Origin: Mycteria americana
Lineage: Eukaryota; Chordata; Aves; Ciconiiformes; Ciconiidae
Direction of reading: 5' to 3'
Length of the DNA: 64,000 nt
Assembly (NCBI RefSeq): GCF_035582795.1
Contig: NC_134366.1
Span: forward strand, 27,761,661 to 27,825,660
Shown: positions 27,001-37,700 of the stretch, in pieces
Numbering within the stretch: position 1 is the first letter of the stretch
Layout of the letters: each line of letters starts with the position of its first letter
Position numbers and translations under genes: made by a program
Notes under the pieces: generated by a model
Database searches by the model: none
What the model saw: only the letters and a program-made list of their open reading frames with translations
Told to the model about the DNA's origin: nothing

Positions 27001-30000
27001 AAAGTAACCAGCATGCAGATGATTTCCTCTGCATCCTCCCTCCAGAATGAGGGGTTCTAACTACACTTGAAGCAGAAGAGATGTCCGTTCGTAGCTGCTG
27101 TAGGAGATGAAAGCTTTTCAGGTCTGTGCAGAAGGGTTTTTTTCTCTGCAGGATAACAAGGGGTGAAAAGTTTTAAAGTCATGGAAAAGCCTAAACTGAC
27201 AGGGCAATGTTGTTTCTGAATCTTACTGATACCTGTATGCTGCCTCATTTTTCAAAGTAGGATTTAGATGCATTTGAAAACTACACCCACTGCCTGTAGG
27301 AATTTAGCTGCTTCAGAAGCTAGCTTCAGTCATGTGCAGTGTCTGAAACAAGCCTTTACTTGCACTGCTGCTTATTTTTGACTGTCAGCATGCATACCAA
27401 ATGGTATCCATATAATGAAGGATCAGGTTGAAGGTGCTTCCTTCATTGAGACAGATTTCTTTCCATTAAATCATCAGTTATGTACTCTTTGTTGTAGCTG
27501 GAAATTATCACTTAATATGGAAAACTACCATTTATTATTACATTCATTGAAACTCAGGACCTGAAGATAACAAAAAGACTGATTATTTTTCCACCTGCTA
27601 TAAGCAGTTCTGGTTGTGGGTTCTTTTGGTGGGTTTTTTTTGAATTTTTTTTATTCTAACAGTGCAGCAAACTTTTTCAGTAGTTACTTTCAAGGCAAGG
27701 TACCAATGATTTGGCATTCTCCTGTAATATTGCCTGTGTGATTTTGATTGCTATAATAATTATATCAAGTTATAACTAGAGCTTTATATGATACCCTCCA
27801 CAAACTTCTGTGAAAATAAATTTTCATGCAAACCAAATACAACCCATGATCATGTTTGCTTATTTTCAATTACTTCACTGATCTCTCTCTCTTACATTTT
27901 CCAGTGCTTATTTTATTCATGTACTTCTGAGTCCTTGATCTTATCACTCCCAAGCCTGTTGAGAATGTGAAGGAATGGATCTATACAGATCCGCTACAAG
28001 TGATGTTCATTGCATTTTCATTTTTCTTTTCTCTGTCTAAGATATAAAAAAAATTCTGAAAGTCCCCAGGAGCTGAGGCTTTGTAGCTGTCAATTCACAG
28101 TGCTATGCCATACAGATGCAATGGAACCTTTTTAATACTGTTATTTGACCTCCGTTTCAGCAATATGCTGATTAACAGTGGTACAAGCTTGGTATACCAG
28201 AGCACACTGCCACAGCAGAGACTTACCAGCTTGTTTAGAGTCTGTCTACACACATCCATTAATATTTGTGTTCATATAGAGAAAGTATTCTCACCAGCAT
28301 TACTTTAATTTGCTTTACTAGAATTTACTGAAACTGATGATCATTTTAAAAGGACTGCCTGCCTTAATTTTACCTTGCCTTCTGTTTTTGATGAGAATCT
28401 TGTGTGCCTTAAGCCAAAATTCTAAGGTTGGCAAATAGAATGGGCCAAAAAGAAAAAGATGGTTGAAGCAGAAAAAAAAGTCCCAAATTCTGTGATATGG
28501 CTTAAATACTTGTGAGATTTTCCGAGCTTGTGAGATTTACAACTATAGTGAATAATGGCCTGGCTCTGCTACTACTGAAGTCAATGGGAGTTTTCATTCT
28601 ATTATCTGAGTGAGAACAGAATCCAAGCCAGTGTGGAGGGCTGTCTATAACAGCCATGCAGACTTACAGCTTTATTAAATGGAATGGAGGTGAAGTCCAA
28701 ATTGTCTTTAAAAAATTGTTTTAAAATTAGCTTTCAGATGTAAAGTGAGCTAGTATATTAATAATTGCATTATTTTATTGGATGACTTTCAGTGTCATAG
28801 AGCAATAGACTGAGTTGATAATGATCTTAAAAGCAGTCTATGTGTCCTGAATTTACTTGAGCTTGATAAATTGGTTTGGTTCCAGTAATGACCAACTGAG
28901 CCTTCTATCAATACGTGGACTAAACCTTTGTTTTGGCCTCCTCAATTCCTAAATATGTAATCTTGGAGGAACAAAAAAGAAAAAGGGGGAAAAAAAAGAT
29001 TAAAACTATTATATACTTTAAATAAGTAAACACCACCCAGAAAGCTCACTGACTGCCACTGCAGAAGTTTGTCACATTTGAGAAGGATAACTAGACATCT
29101 CAGTTTCAGTGAAGCAGCCTCGAGCAGTCCTCTTTTTTGTCTTAAGTATAATCGAGGAAAATTTTCCATTGAATTTGTCTACTGATCCCTTCAACAGCAC
29201 TCCCCCATGGGCTGCTGAGCTGCTCTCTGCCTATCAGTTGTTCCTTTTTGAGAACCCAAGACCATTGCTCCTGCTGAGAATAACGAATGATGATTTATTT
29301 CAAGTGTACACAGCCACTGGGGAACAGGAACTAAAGGAAGCAGCTGCCATAGCTGTTCACATAGAACCTGTTTGTTTCTCATTAAAAGTCAATTTGCTGG
29401 ACTACTTTCCCAAAAGCCACTTTAAATGATTCTGAAAGAACTGTCTTAAAATATCAAAGAAGTATTAGAAGTCAATGGCTATGAGCTGTTTGCACAAAGA
29501 ACAATGTTCCTGCTTCCATACCATTTACTGGCACACTACAGACTCCCTCTAAATGATGATCCATGGACCAGCCAAGTCATGACTCTCTTTATGTACCTGT
29601 GCCATGCTCTTAGATCTCTGTATACCTTTAGTCCTACATGGGAACAGTGTCCTGACCACTGGAGCTTAGCATTCCTGGCCCTTCAACACAGGGTGCAGAG
29701 GACTGGTGGAAGTTCCTTGCACGCTCTCATCTCTCCTCAGGATTTTCCTGTAAGAGTATAGCACAAGTTTTTGTTTGTTTTTTTAACTAAGCAGTCAGGA
29801 AGAAAACAGCAAACATGAAACAATGAATTGCGGTGAGGGGATACGCTGTGCTCTTTCTGTATTTTCTCCACTGACAAAGTACTAGTCTCCTTGTTATTCA
29901 GAGCAAGATACGGACTATAACCAAGCTAAGATGTGAAGTGCAAAATCATAAACAGTTTTATTAAAGCTAGCTCTAATCAAGCTGATATGTCTACACAGGA

Positions 30001-32519
30001 GACACCAAGTAGAATCTACCCAGGATTCAAGCTTAGTGCTGCATTAAATCATATAGACCCTCATATCTCTATGTATACTACAAAAGACTAAAGCACTGTG
30101 CTACATCCAGATCGTGTCACTTAACCAGCCCCAGTACTCAAAGGAGTCGCACTGGGAAACTACTTCCCTTATGCAGCTTTGTTGCTCATCCTTTACTGCT
30201 ATATAGTTGGGCACATATCCATTATCTGAACAAATTTGTGAAGCTTTGTGTTGGAACAGACATAAAGAAATCAATAATCATTTGTACCAACCACAAATAC
30301 TGTGGCGCTCCCATTCATATCAGCCTGAGGAGAACTGGGATCTGAGAGCACAGCAAAACCAGTTATCCACCTTGGGGTATGAGGTTTGGGGACAGCCTAA
30401 AAAGATGCAGATCTTTCTCCAAACTCTGGCATTGCTCTGTGTTTTCCTGTAATATGGTACTGGCCAGACAGTATTAAACTGCTTGGCTGGATAAGGGCTC
30501 AATGGTTGGCTGATAAATTTTGAAGGAGTAGGCAGGGCAAATGCTTCCCAGTGTATGTATTAAAAACAGTTATATTTTTCAGAATTTTAGGTCTGCATTC
30601 TAATGAATTGTTCAAAATGATGAGAAATAAATCTTCTTTGACATCACCTGGAAACTCATCTCTTTCAAAGCTTTCCCCAACAGCAAATTTTCCAGAGGTT
30701 ATTTTTTATTATCATCCATTTCAGTTTAAACTGTGCCATAGGCATTACTGGCTTCAGTGTGAAAGAGCTCCTTTAAATAGATATGATCCAAAGGGAAAAT
30801 GAGTTCTTATATGTTTCCTTGTTAAAGCTGGCTGATCAAATCACTTCTGGTATGCTAATGGCTCCAAAATCTGTCATGTTCCTTCTGTTAATTTAGGAGT
30901 CCCTGTACTAGTAAAGATATTTGCATAATAGCAACCATTTGCAATAAGTGTATTTTAAGGAAAATATATTTTCCAAGTTCACACTATAGATCCAAATTCA
31001 CTGAGCACTCCCTTTTTTGGAAATAAGTGGATTTTTCCCCAGCTTTCTAAGATTAATTCTGCATGCTTAGATAGAGTCGGTGAGCAATGTAGCCTACCTT
31101 CACAACAGAAGCTGTGACAGTATCTGTATGACAAAGATACTTTATCATACAGGAAGATCAACTTAACAGGCCTTTGTCCCTTACCCTAAAATCATTTGGT
31201 GTTGCTTGAATTAGTGCTGATGGTAGAGAGAAAAAGAGATACCTCTTTTTCCTTCCTCATCTTTCCTGAAAATATGGAAGAAGACTGTGGGTGAGTGTTA
31301 GTGAAGAAAACGGCCAAGGGGCTCCATAGGTTCCAAAGGTCAGGTATACATCTGAGACTTATATCAAAGCTGCCGCTCCTAGAGAACTTCAGTTACGCGT
31401 TTTTCAGCGTAGTGGTTTGTTGAAAAGAGACCTGTAGACATGGGAAAAGACCCATACCAATGAATTATTATTATGTATCTCCTTCTTTTTTTCTAGGGAA
31501 GGGCATCCTTACCCATCTGAACCAATCCTGAAATGGCTGGAGCACACCAAGAAGGAAGACGTCTTCTTTCGAAGCCTAAGAGCTGTAGTTTCATACCATC
31601 TCAACAGCTTTTGTGCATTGCTGAGCTTCTGGTTATGTCTCTCCCTCAGCCGTTTGCTTTATGGTAGAAGTGGCAGTTGAAAATCCATGTCTTTGAGGGG
31701 GGGTTTCCCTTCTTTGGGGTGGAGACTTGTCTTTCCTGTGTGAAACTTCATGGGTAGGATAGAGGGGAATGGTAGTTTAGTTTGGTTTGGTCAGGATACA
31801 TGTGTCCACATTCTTGCACCACCAGAGTATTCCATTAGTAGAAAAGGGATATCATGTCTTGAAAATGTGCATAAAACTAGGCAAACAATATTTGTCTGAC
31901 ATTATATATAGGCAATTACACCAGATTTTGTCTCAAAAGAGCCTAATTACTATTATAAGTAGGCAATAAATGTTCTTCTGATGCTGCAGTCAAAATTCAT
32001 TTGACAAAATGAAGAAAAACTCTGGCTATAGAGTCAAATGATTGATTCCAAGGGACAAGTTTTAAAAAAACCAACACTATTCACTGGAAGTGGAGGTGTC
32101 AGGAAATACTTGGACTTGAGCTTCAGTGCTTTGGGTCTAATTTCAATCATTATTTCAATTTGTTTGAAGGTCACTGAGCTCTTTGTAGGTTTATGCTGGT
32201 ATAAACTTTAAAGTAGTTAACTTTGCTGCCCAGGTTAATTTTAAATCCTAGTTCATTTAAACTGATACCATTCACATGAAAGATACAACCTGAAAGAGTA
32301 TTTATGTACTGTTTATGCCATATACTTTTATTACAATATTTCAATGTATCACTATCTGTTGGGCTCCTATTTTGTGGTCAGACATATCTTGTTAGATCAC
32401 CTTTTTCTAATGCTGATGGTATTTTTTTAGCCAAACTACAGGTTTAATTCCACATGCAGTTTAATTCTGTGCGTTGTCATGCACATTATCCATTTCATCG
32501 GCACTCTTGATAGCTAGGG
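24011..32519. other. Intergenic DNA without a recognisable gene
   Basis: Unique AT-rich DNA up to the CpG island. A slightly GC-richer block at about 24580-24960 has no recognisable product. All open frames are short and lack family features. Confidence 0.55.
28558..28640. repeat. Possible ancient amniote interspersed repeat remnant
   Basis: The string CTGAAGTCAATGGGAG and its surroundings resemble a phrase that recurs in old dispersed repeats of birds and reptiles. The match is short and from memory only, so the family is left open. Confidence 0.25.
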
Positions 32520-33437
32520 AATGTCCCGTACGTGGAGGCGGCTTCAGGCAGGCTGTTCAGCCTGGGTACACGCGTGGAAGCGTGGCACAGGGCTGCTGCT
32601 TTCGGCAGTGCCTGGCGCTGGCAGTGCCCGGCGCTGGCAGTGCCCCGGGACGCAATCTCTGTGGGGTCCCCCCTCAGATGACACCCATGTCCCATCTTCC
32701 CCATGCTTTCTGTTCACGTCCCCCCGGGGGCAGCTTACAAGTAAAGGTTGGATACAGCCCCTGCATCTCCCCAAAGACAGGCTGCGGGAGAGACGACCCC
32801 CTCCGCTCAGGGGTGGGCAGTAGGCGGCTGCCCCGCCGGCCCCGCTCTCAGGAGCCCTCCCGCTCGCCCCGCCGCGGCTCCCCCGCCAGCGCGGAGGCTC
32901 CTTGCGGCTCGCTGGTGTGCCTGAGCAGGATCCGCCTGCTTGGCGACCCACGCCCGGGGGCTGGGGGAGGGAAGGGGAGCGAGCACCGCGTCCCGCGGCG
33001 CCCTCCTCGCCCCTTCCGCCCCGGAGAGGGGGGCCCGCTCTGAGGCGGGGCTCCCATTTGCCTTCGCCGTTACCTCTGCCCGGGACTCCCCTCAGCGAGC
33101 AGAGGGGGCCCGGGAGGGGGCCGGCTGCCTGCCTTGGAGGAGCCCCTGGGCGGGTAGGCGGGCTGGCCGCGGCCGCCACTTGGCCCGGCCGGCAGGACCA
33201 CGTCAGCTCCCCTCAGTCGCCGCAGGCCAGAGGCCGGCGAGGCCGAGATGGGCGACCCCAAGTGACTGCAGCCCCCCGACCTCACTCCCTGGGGCAGAGG
33301 CGCCCGGGGAGGGGAGATGGGGCCCCGCTACGCGCCGTGAGGGGCGGCCTGTTCCTGCCGGCTCTCAGGGGCACGGCGCGGGCACCTCCTCTCGGCCCCT
33401 CGGCCTCCCTGAGCGCCGTGGGGCGGTCGGCGTCTCT

Positions 33438-33459
33438 CCCCCCCCCCCCCCCCCCCCCC
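33438..33459. repeat. C22 homopolymer
   Basis: Twenty-two consecutive C bases about 1.1 kb upstream of the TATA box; the minus strand is G22. The exact length may be unreliable in sequencing. Confidence 0.9.
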
Positions 33460-34208
33460 GGAGAAGGGAGAAGCCGGCTGCCGGACAGACGTGGCAAGCA
33501 ACCCCGCCAGCTTTCCCCTCAGCTGGGTGCGCGGGTGGCCGGCGGATAGGGGAGCTGGTGGGAGCGCCCAACCTCCTTCCTGCGCCGGAGAGCCGCCGTG
33601 GGGCTCTGTTTAGCGGGCCGGGAGGCGGGGAGTCCTCGGGACGGCCGGCTGCTGGGACACCCCAGGCTCCCCCCTCACACACGCACACTGCCCGAGCGGC
33701 CGCGAAGCCGAGAAGAGAAACTCGCGGCTCTCTGCCCGCGCCCTGGCCAGAGAGACCTCCCCGGGGAGAGCAAACCGCCGGGACGCGAACGGGCTCTGCC
33801 GCGGTCGGCTGCGAGCGGGCTGATGGGGCTGTCGCTGCCCCCTGCTCATCGCGGGGGACCGAGCACCCACGCCGGCTGCCGGCGGGGAAATGCGAAGGGC
33901 GAGGGACGGGGGTGACAGGTTGCCCGCACCCCGTGCTGGACGGGCCGGGCGCCTCGCGACCTCTGGTGAGAGGGAGCGTCGCCTTTTGCCCTCGGTTGCG
34001 GTGGGACGGCAGGGAGATCCAGCCTCCTCCCCGCTCCCCTGGCCGCTTCCCCGCCGCGATCCGAGCGGGGCGGGAGGCTCCGCAGGCCCTGGACAGCTCC
34101 TGCTTTGAAAGCCCTCGGAGCGCTCTCCCGGCCACTGCCAGCCGGCCGCCCAGCGAGGCTCCCGGCCGCGCAGCCCAGAAAAACAGGGCGAGGGGCGGGG
34201 GACGTCTG

Positions 34209-34236
34209 AAAAAAAAAAAAAAAAAGAAAAAAAAAA
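34209..34236. repeat. A17-G-A10 tract in the proximal promoter
   Basis: An A-rich homopolymer embedded in a CpG island, ending one base before the CAGA/AP-1 cluster. It would be a stiff, nucleosome-disfavouring tract. Confidence 0.9.
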
Positions 34237-34237
34237 T

Positions 34238-34253
34238 CAGACGACGAGTCAGA
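34238..34253 (+). promoter_or_regulatory. AP-1-like site flanked by two CAGA (Smad) boxes
   Basis: CAGACGACGAGTCAGA contains an AP-1-like GAGTCAG with a CAGA box on each side, about 300 bp upstream of the expected start site. The human COL1A2 TGF-beta responsive region has a similar CAGA/AP-1 arrangement at a comparable distance. The motif is seen; Smad3/AP-1 control is inferred from that family knowledge. Confidence 0.6.
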
Positions 34254-34317
34254 TTTTCCTTCCGAAAGCCTCAAAGTGTCCACGTCCTCAAAGCATGGAA
34301 CCAATTTAACGTCGCCG

Positions 34318-34376
34318 CCTCCCTCGCTCCCCCTCCGCCCCCTCCCCCGCCGACCCCGCGCCCCCTCCGCCCCGCG
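34318..34376 (+). promoter_or_regulatory. C-rich (Sp1-type) promoter tract
   Basis: A nearly pure pyrimidine stretch with repeated CCCTCC, CCCCTCC and CCGCCCC blocks, matching the Sp1/Sp3 binding C-rich boxes found in vertebrate COL1A2 promoters. It could also form non-B DNA. A CACGTG E-box follows at 34420-34425. Confidence 0.5.
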
Positions 34377-34467
34377 GCCGCCGCTGCCAAGGCTGCCGCG
34401 CCGGGCCGGAGACACGGGGCACGTGACGGCCTGGGAGCCGCGCGGGCCCCGCGGCCGCCGCGCGCCC

Positions 34468-34472
34468 ATTGG
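34468..34472 (-). promoter_or_regulatory. Inverted CCAAT box (NF-Y/CBF)
   Basis: ATTGG in the context GCCCATTGGCTG, about 80 bp upstream of the expected start site. The mouse and human COL1A2 promoters have an inverted CCAAT at about -80 bound by CBF/NF-Y, so position and orientation both fit. Confidence 0.75.
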
Positions 34473-34516
34473 CTGCGCCGCCGCCGGTGACTCGCAGCCC
34501 CGGGACCCTCCTGCGG

Positions 34517-34525
34517 TATAAATAG
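34517..34525 (+). promoter_or_regulatory. TATA box of COL1A2
   Basis: TATAAATAG, 167 bp upstream of the main ATG. It predicts a start site near 34546-34552 (around TTTAGCATCC), which gives a 5' UTR of about 135 bases, a normal size for this gene. Confidence 0.88.
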
Positions 34526-34602
34526 GGCGGACCGGGGCTTGATTAATTTAGCATCCCGGGCAGCAGGTTTCTGCTAAGGTTGGAGTTACTCCTCAAGACT
34601 GT

Positions 34603-34623
34603 ATGCCTGCGTCCCATAGGTAA
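34603..34623 (+). CDS. Upstream ORF 1 in COL1A2 leader, 6 codons
   Basis: ATG CCT GCG TCC CAT AGG then TAA (peptide MPASHR). Upstream AUGs are a known trait of type I collagen mRNAs and are thought to lower translation. Nothing suggests the peptide itself acts. Confidence 0.55.
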   Translation: MPASHR

Positions 34624-34651
34624 TAGCTAACCACCGACCAGGGACTCTGCA

Positions 34652-34699
34652 CCACAAGGAGTCTGCATGTCTTGCAACTAGACATGCTCAGCTTTGTGG
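34652..34699 (+). promoter_or_regulatory. Collagen 5' stem-loop around the start codon
   Basis: Lower stem CCACAA (34652-34657) pairs with TTGTGG (34694-34699). Upper stem GCATGTCT (34665-34672) pairs perfectly with AGACATGC (34680-34687). An internal bulge separates them and the apical loop is TGCAACT. The main ATG (34684-34686) sits in the 3' arm. This is the conserved 5' stem-loop of COL1A1, COL1A2 and COL3A1 mRNAs, bound by LARP6 in mammals; binding in this bird is inferred. Confidence 0.88.
34667..34681 (+). CDS. Upstream ORF 2 in COL1A2 leader, 4 codons
   Basis: ATG TCT TGC AAC then TAG (MSCN). Its ATG lies in the 5' arm of the stem-loop and its stop ends 2 bases before the main ATG, so a ribosome finishing it would be placed right at the real start. 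Confidence 0.55.
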   Translation: MSCN

Positions 34700-34753
34700 A
34701 TACACGGATTTTGTTGCTGCTTGCAGTAACTTCATACCTAGCAACAGGCCAAC
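34684..34753 (+). CDS. COL1A2: COL1A2 exon 1 (coding part)
   Basis: Residues 1-23 plus one base. Hydrophobic core ILLLLAV marks a signal peptide; cleavage is expected before Gln23 as in mammals. The ATG is chosen by the stem-loop, the signal peptide and the standard 70-base coding length. Donor AAC|GTAAGT. Intron 1 (2315 bp) is GC-rich to about 36100 with an A/G run at 34989-35017, then AT-rich and featureless. Confidence 0.97.
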
Positions 34754-37700
34754 GTAAGTGCTTTTAGCTTGTTTGTGGCATGGGTGGTGGCAGGGGGTGG
34801 CTGTCCTACTCTCTGCGCTCTATCCAGACGTCTTCCCCACGGATGGTAGTCTGCGGGGAGCTGCAGCTTCCCAAGCTATGGAGACCATCTCGTCAAACTG
34901 CCACCTCCGTCCCAGATCAGAATCTAGCTTCCTTTTTTTTTCCTCAGAAGTAGAAAAGGATGGCAAAAGGCCAACGAGATCCCCCCCTAAAAAAAAAAAA
35001 AAGAAAGAAAAAGAAAGACGGGCTCGTATCCAAAGGATAGGCGAAGCCCTAATTCAAGCGCAGATGCTTGAAGGCTAGGAGGAGAATGTTTACGGCGGGC
35101 GGAAGAATCCAGACTGCACTCAGACTGCGCTTCCGTAGGACTTCGGGCGCGCTCTCCGAAGCGGGGGACCCGGGAGCAGGGGCAGGCGGCGGCTCGCCCC
35201 TTCCCTGCGAGGAGAGGGCGTGCGCCCCGCGGGGCCGCGCCGCCGCCCCGCCGCGCACGGCGGCGCCCCCTGGAGGCAGAGCGGGGCCGCTGCGGCGCGC
35301 CGTGGTGCTGGGCGCCTTCCGGCCCAGCCCGGCGGGGGAAAGCTGTTGGCGGCTCCCCGGGGGGCTCCGCGCACGCTGAGCCCGCCCTCCTGGGGGTCTC
35401 CGGGGAGGGAAAGACCGTACGAAGCAGGAGGGGGGAGGCAGGGAAGGAATGTTGCTCAGCTCTAGTGCGAAAAGGGGATGGGGCTCCCCGAGGGCGCAGC
35501 GCGGCTCTCCGCCGCTGGCTGGGAAGAGGATTTCGTGTCCCCCTCGCTGACGGAGGGCGCGGCTCCCCACGCACACACTGGGGTGGGAGAGAAACGCGCC
35601 CCACGCACTTGGCTGAGGGAGAAGCGGAGCCTTCCCGCTGCCTCCCTGCTGGGCAGCATCCTGTGAAGTTCCCCCTTAGCCCCTCGCCGCCGTTCCTCTG
35701 CAGCACTGGCTTTGACCGGGGGTTTGGCCGCGCTCCTAGGCGGAGGAGGGAGGGAGCAGCCGTGCGCTGCCCGCTCCTGGCGCTCGGAGTCCCCACGAAC
35801 GTGCCCCCCGTGCCCCGCCCGCCGCCGGCTGCGCCCCGCCTCGTCCCTGCCGGCCGCTGCCAGCAGCGAGGCGTGGGGTGGCGGCGGGGCGGCACGGTGG
35901 CCGTGGCCCGGAGGAGGCCCGAGGGCCCGCGGCGGGGCCGTTCTGGCGGGGCGGCCGGGCTGAGGCCTGTCCCGGCGCACCGCGGCCGCTCGCCCGGGGA
36001 CATTTCCTCCCCGTGGTGACGGGCAGCGGAAGCAGCGCCTTCGCAAAGGCTGAGCAGACGGAGCGGTTCGTGTGGGGATCCCGCCCCCGCTTTTCCCAAA
36101 ATAAGGATAGTGTAGTCGCCAGTGTCACCATCGCCTGGGGGCAGTGATTTTTTTAATTTTATGTTGCGTTAGTATAGGCAATCGGCGTTCTGCCATGGTA
36201 TTTCAGTGCTTTATAGTGCTGAGCACTTCGGTATTGTTACCTTTTTGCTGGACTGTATGAACCATCTGAATTGAGTGTGATCATACATTGCCAAAGTAAC
36301 ACTTCATGGAAAAACACCCAACAACTCGTTGGTTAGTAATAATGTCAAATTGCTGGCATTAAAGTGTGGTGTGAGACGTTTTTACCATGGTAAGTTTCAG
36401 CCAAAATAGATTTTTAATTGCTTGAAACTCAGAAAACAGATTTTTGACAATTAGTATCTGCAACTAATTAACAAGAGCATACTTAGTAGTAATTAACATA
36501 CAGAGAGAAAGTTATTTGCTATTTCGTGTTTAACAGCTTCAAACTGTTCTACACACTATGACATCTTCCAGGAATTTATGGAAATAGGTGTTTGGGTAGA
36601 ACCATTCCCCATAAAAAGTGAGATGGGGCCATTTACATTAAAATTTAAGATTACTCCTACAATTTAATATCTTCACATGTGTCACCCTGTCTGGGTTTAT
36701 TCATCTGTTGCATGCCCACATACTTGAAAATATGTATGTGCTTTTTTTTTCCATGGAGATACGTTTAAGCATCCTTAGAGCAGGCTTACAGAAGATATCT
36801 GCCTTTTTACTGTATCAACTGTATTACTTGTTTTAATTTCATTAGCAAGTCTGTTTTGAATTTGAAATACATAGCAATCTCACCTGAGAGTCTTTACAGT
36901 TTAAGATAACCACCTTAAAAGTAAGAAATTACATTAAGAAAATGTTTCTTGCATTAAGAAAATTAACAAAATTGCATTTTGATTTAAAAGCATTGAAATG
37001 TAAAACTTGTAAAATAGCTGAATCCACACTCTAATTATCTCCTTTTTTTCTTTCCCTTCTTTTTCCAGATGTGAGTGAGGTCAGTATAATTATTTTTTAT
37101 CTAATATGTAACATTCAATTAACAGGCTAGACTTCTTTTTCGTGGCAGTATTATTTAGTACCGTTAATTCCCAAGATGGTCATGGAAAGATACCGATTAA
37201 ATCCTGAAGGGACTGCCTGGAAAGGTACCCACCCCATTTTCTCAAGTGGGACGGCCTTTTTAAGAGACTGCCTTCATAGGTGTAAAGACCATGAGGAGAC
37301 AGAACGGAGCAGTGGTGTTTGGACATTATACCTGGCAGACTGGATTGGAGATGACTGTACTTTAAAGCCAGTCTTCCAGTCCAAATTTCATTGCACAGAA
37401 GGATTATGAAAGAACTCAGGTGTGACTTTTTTTATGCCAGTTTCATAGGCCATAATAGGTATAAAATTGACAGTCTTCAACAGAATGTTCTAATGTAATT
37501 ATCTTTGCTATATAATAAGCTCCTAGCCTTCATAGTAATTTAAAACCATAGGGCATACTTAAATATACTGTACTGAGAAAAATTGTAGTTATGTAAGAAG
37601 ATGAGTCTAAGTTTGTACATTATTTTAGTTTAAAATACTGGGATAAATTGTATCTTTTTTTAACTCTCTTCTCTAATTTTTCCAGGCACCTGCAGGGCGG

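Larger units (their letters stand above)
34550..34683 (+). other. COL1A2: COL1A2 5' untranslated region
   Basis: Runs from the predicted start site (left end uncertain by a few bases) to the base before the main ATG. It contains two short upstream ORFs and most of the 5' side of the collagen stem-loop. Confidence 0.7.
32520..36110. promoter_or_regulatory. Long CpG island over the COL1A2 promoter and intron 1
   Basis: GC- and CpG-dense DNA begins near 32520, is densest at about 32800-34560 and again at 35100-36060, and ends sharply where AT-rich intron 1 resumes. It spans roughly 2 kb upstream of the start site plus exon 1 and the first ~1.35 kb of intron 1. Very long open frames on both strands here are a by-product of the low stop-codon density of GC-rich DNA. 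A 16-bp tandem repeat (units at 32604, 32620 and 32636, GGCAGTGCCYGGCGCT) lies near its left edge. Confidence 0.85.

Noticed and set aside
32474..34490. Long open frames on both strands in the CpG island (up to about 516 codons)
   Set aside because: GC-rich DNA has few stop codons. The frames overlap in several phases on both strands, are made of low-complexity Pro, Arg, Gly and Ala, and run through the C22 and A-rich tracts and the promoter.
34987..36131. Open frames of up to 370 codons on both strands in the GC-rich part of intron 1
   Set aside because: Same composition effect; no domain, no splice logic, and overlapping frames on both strands.
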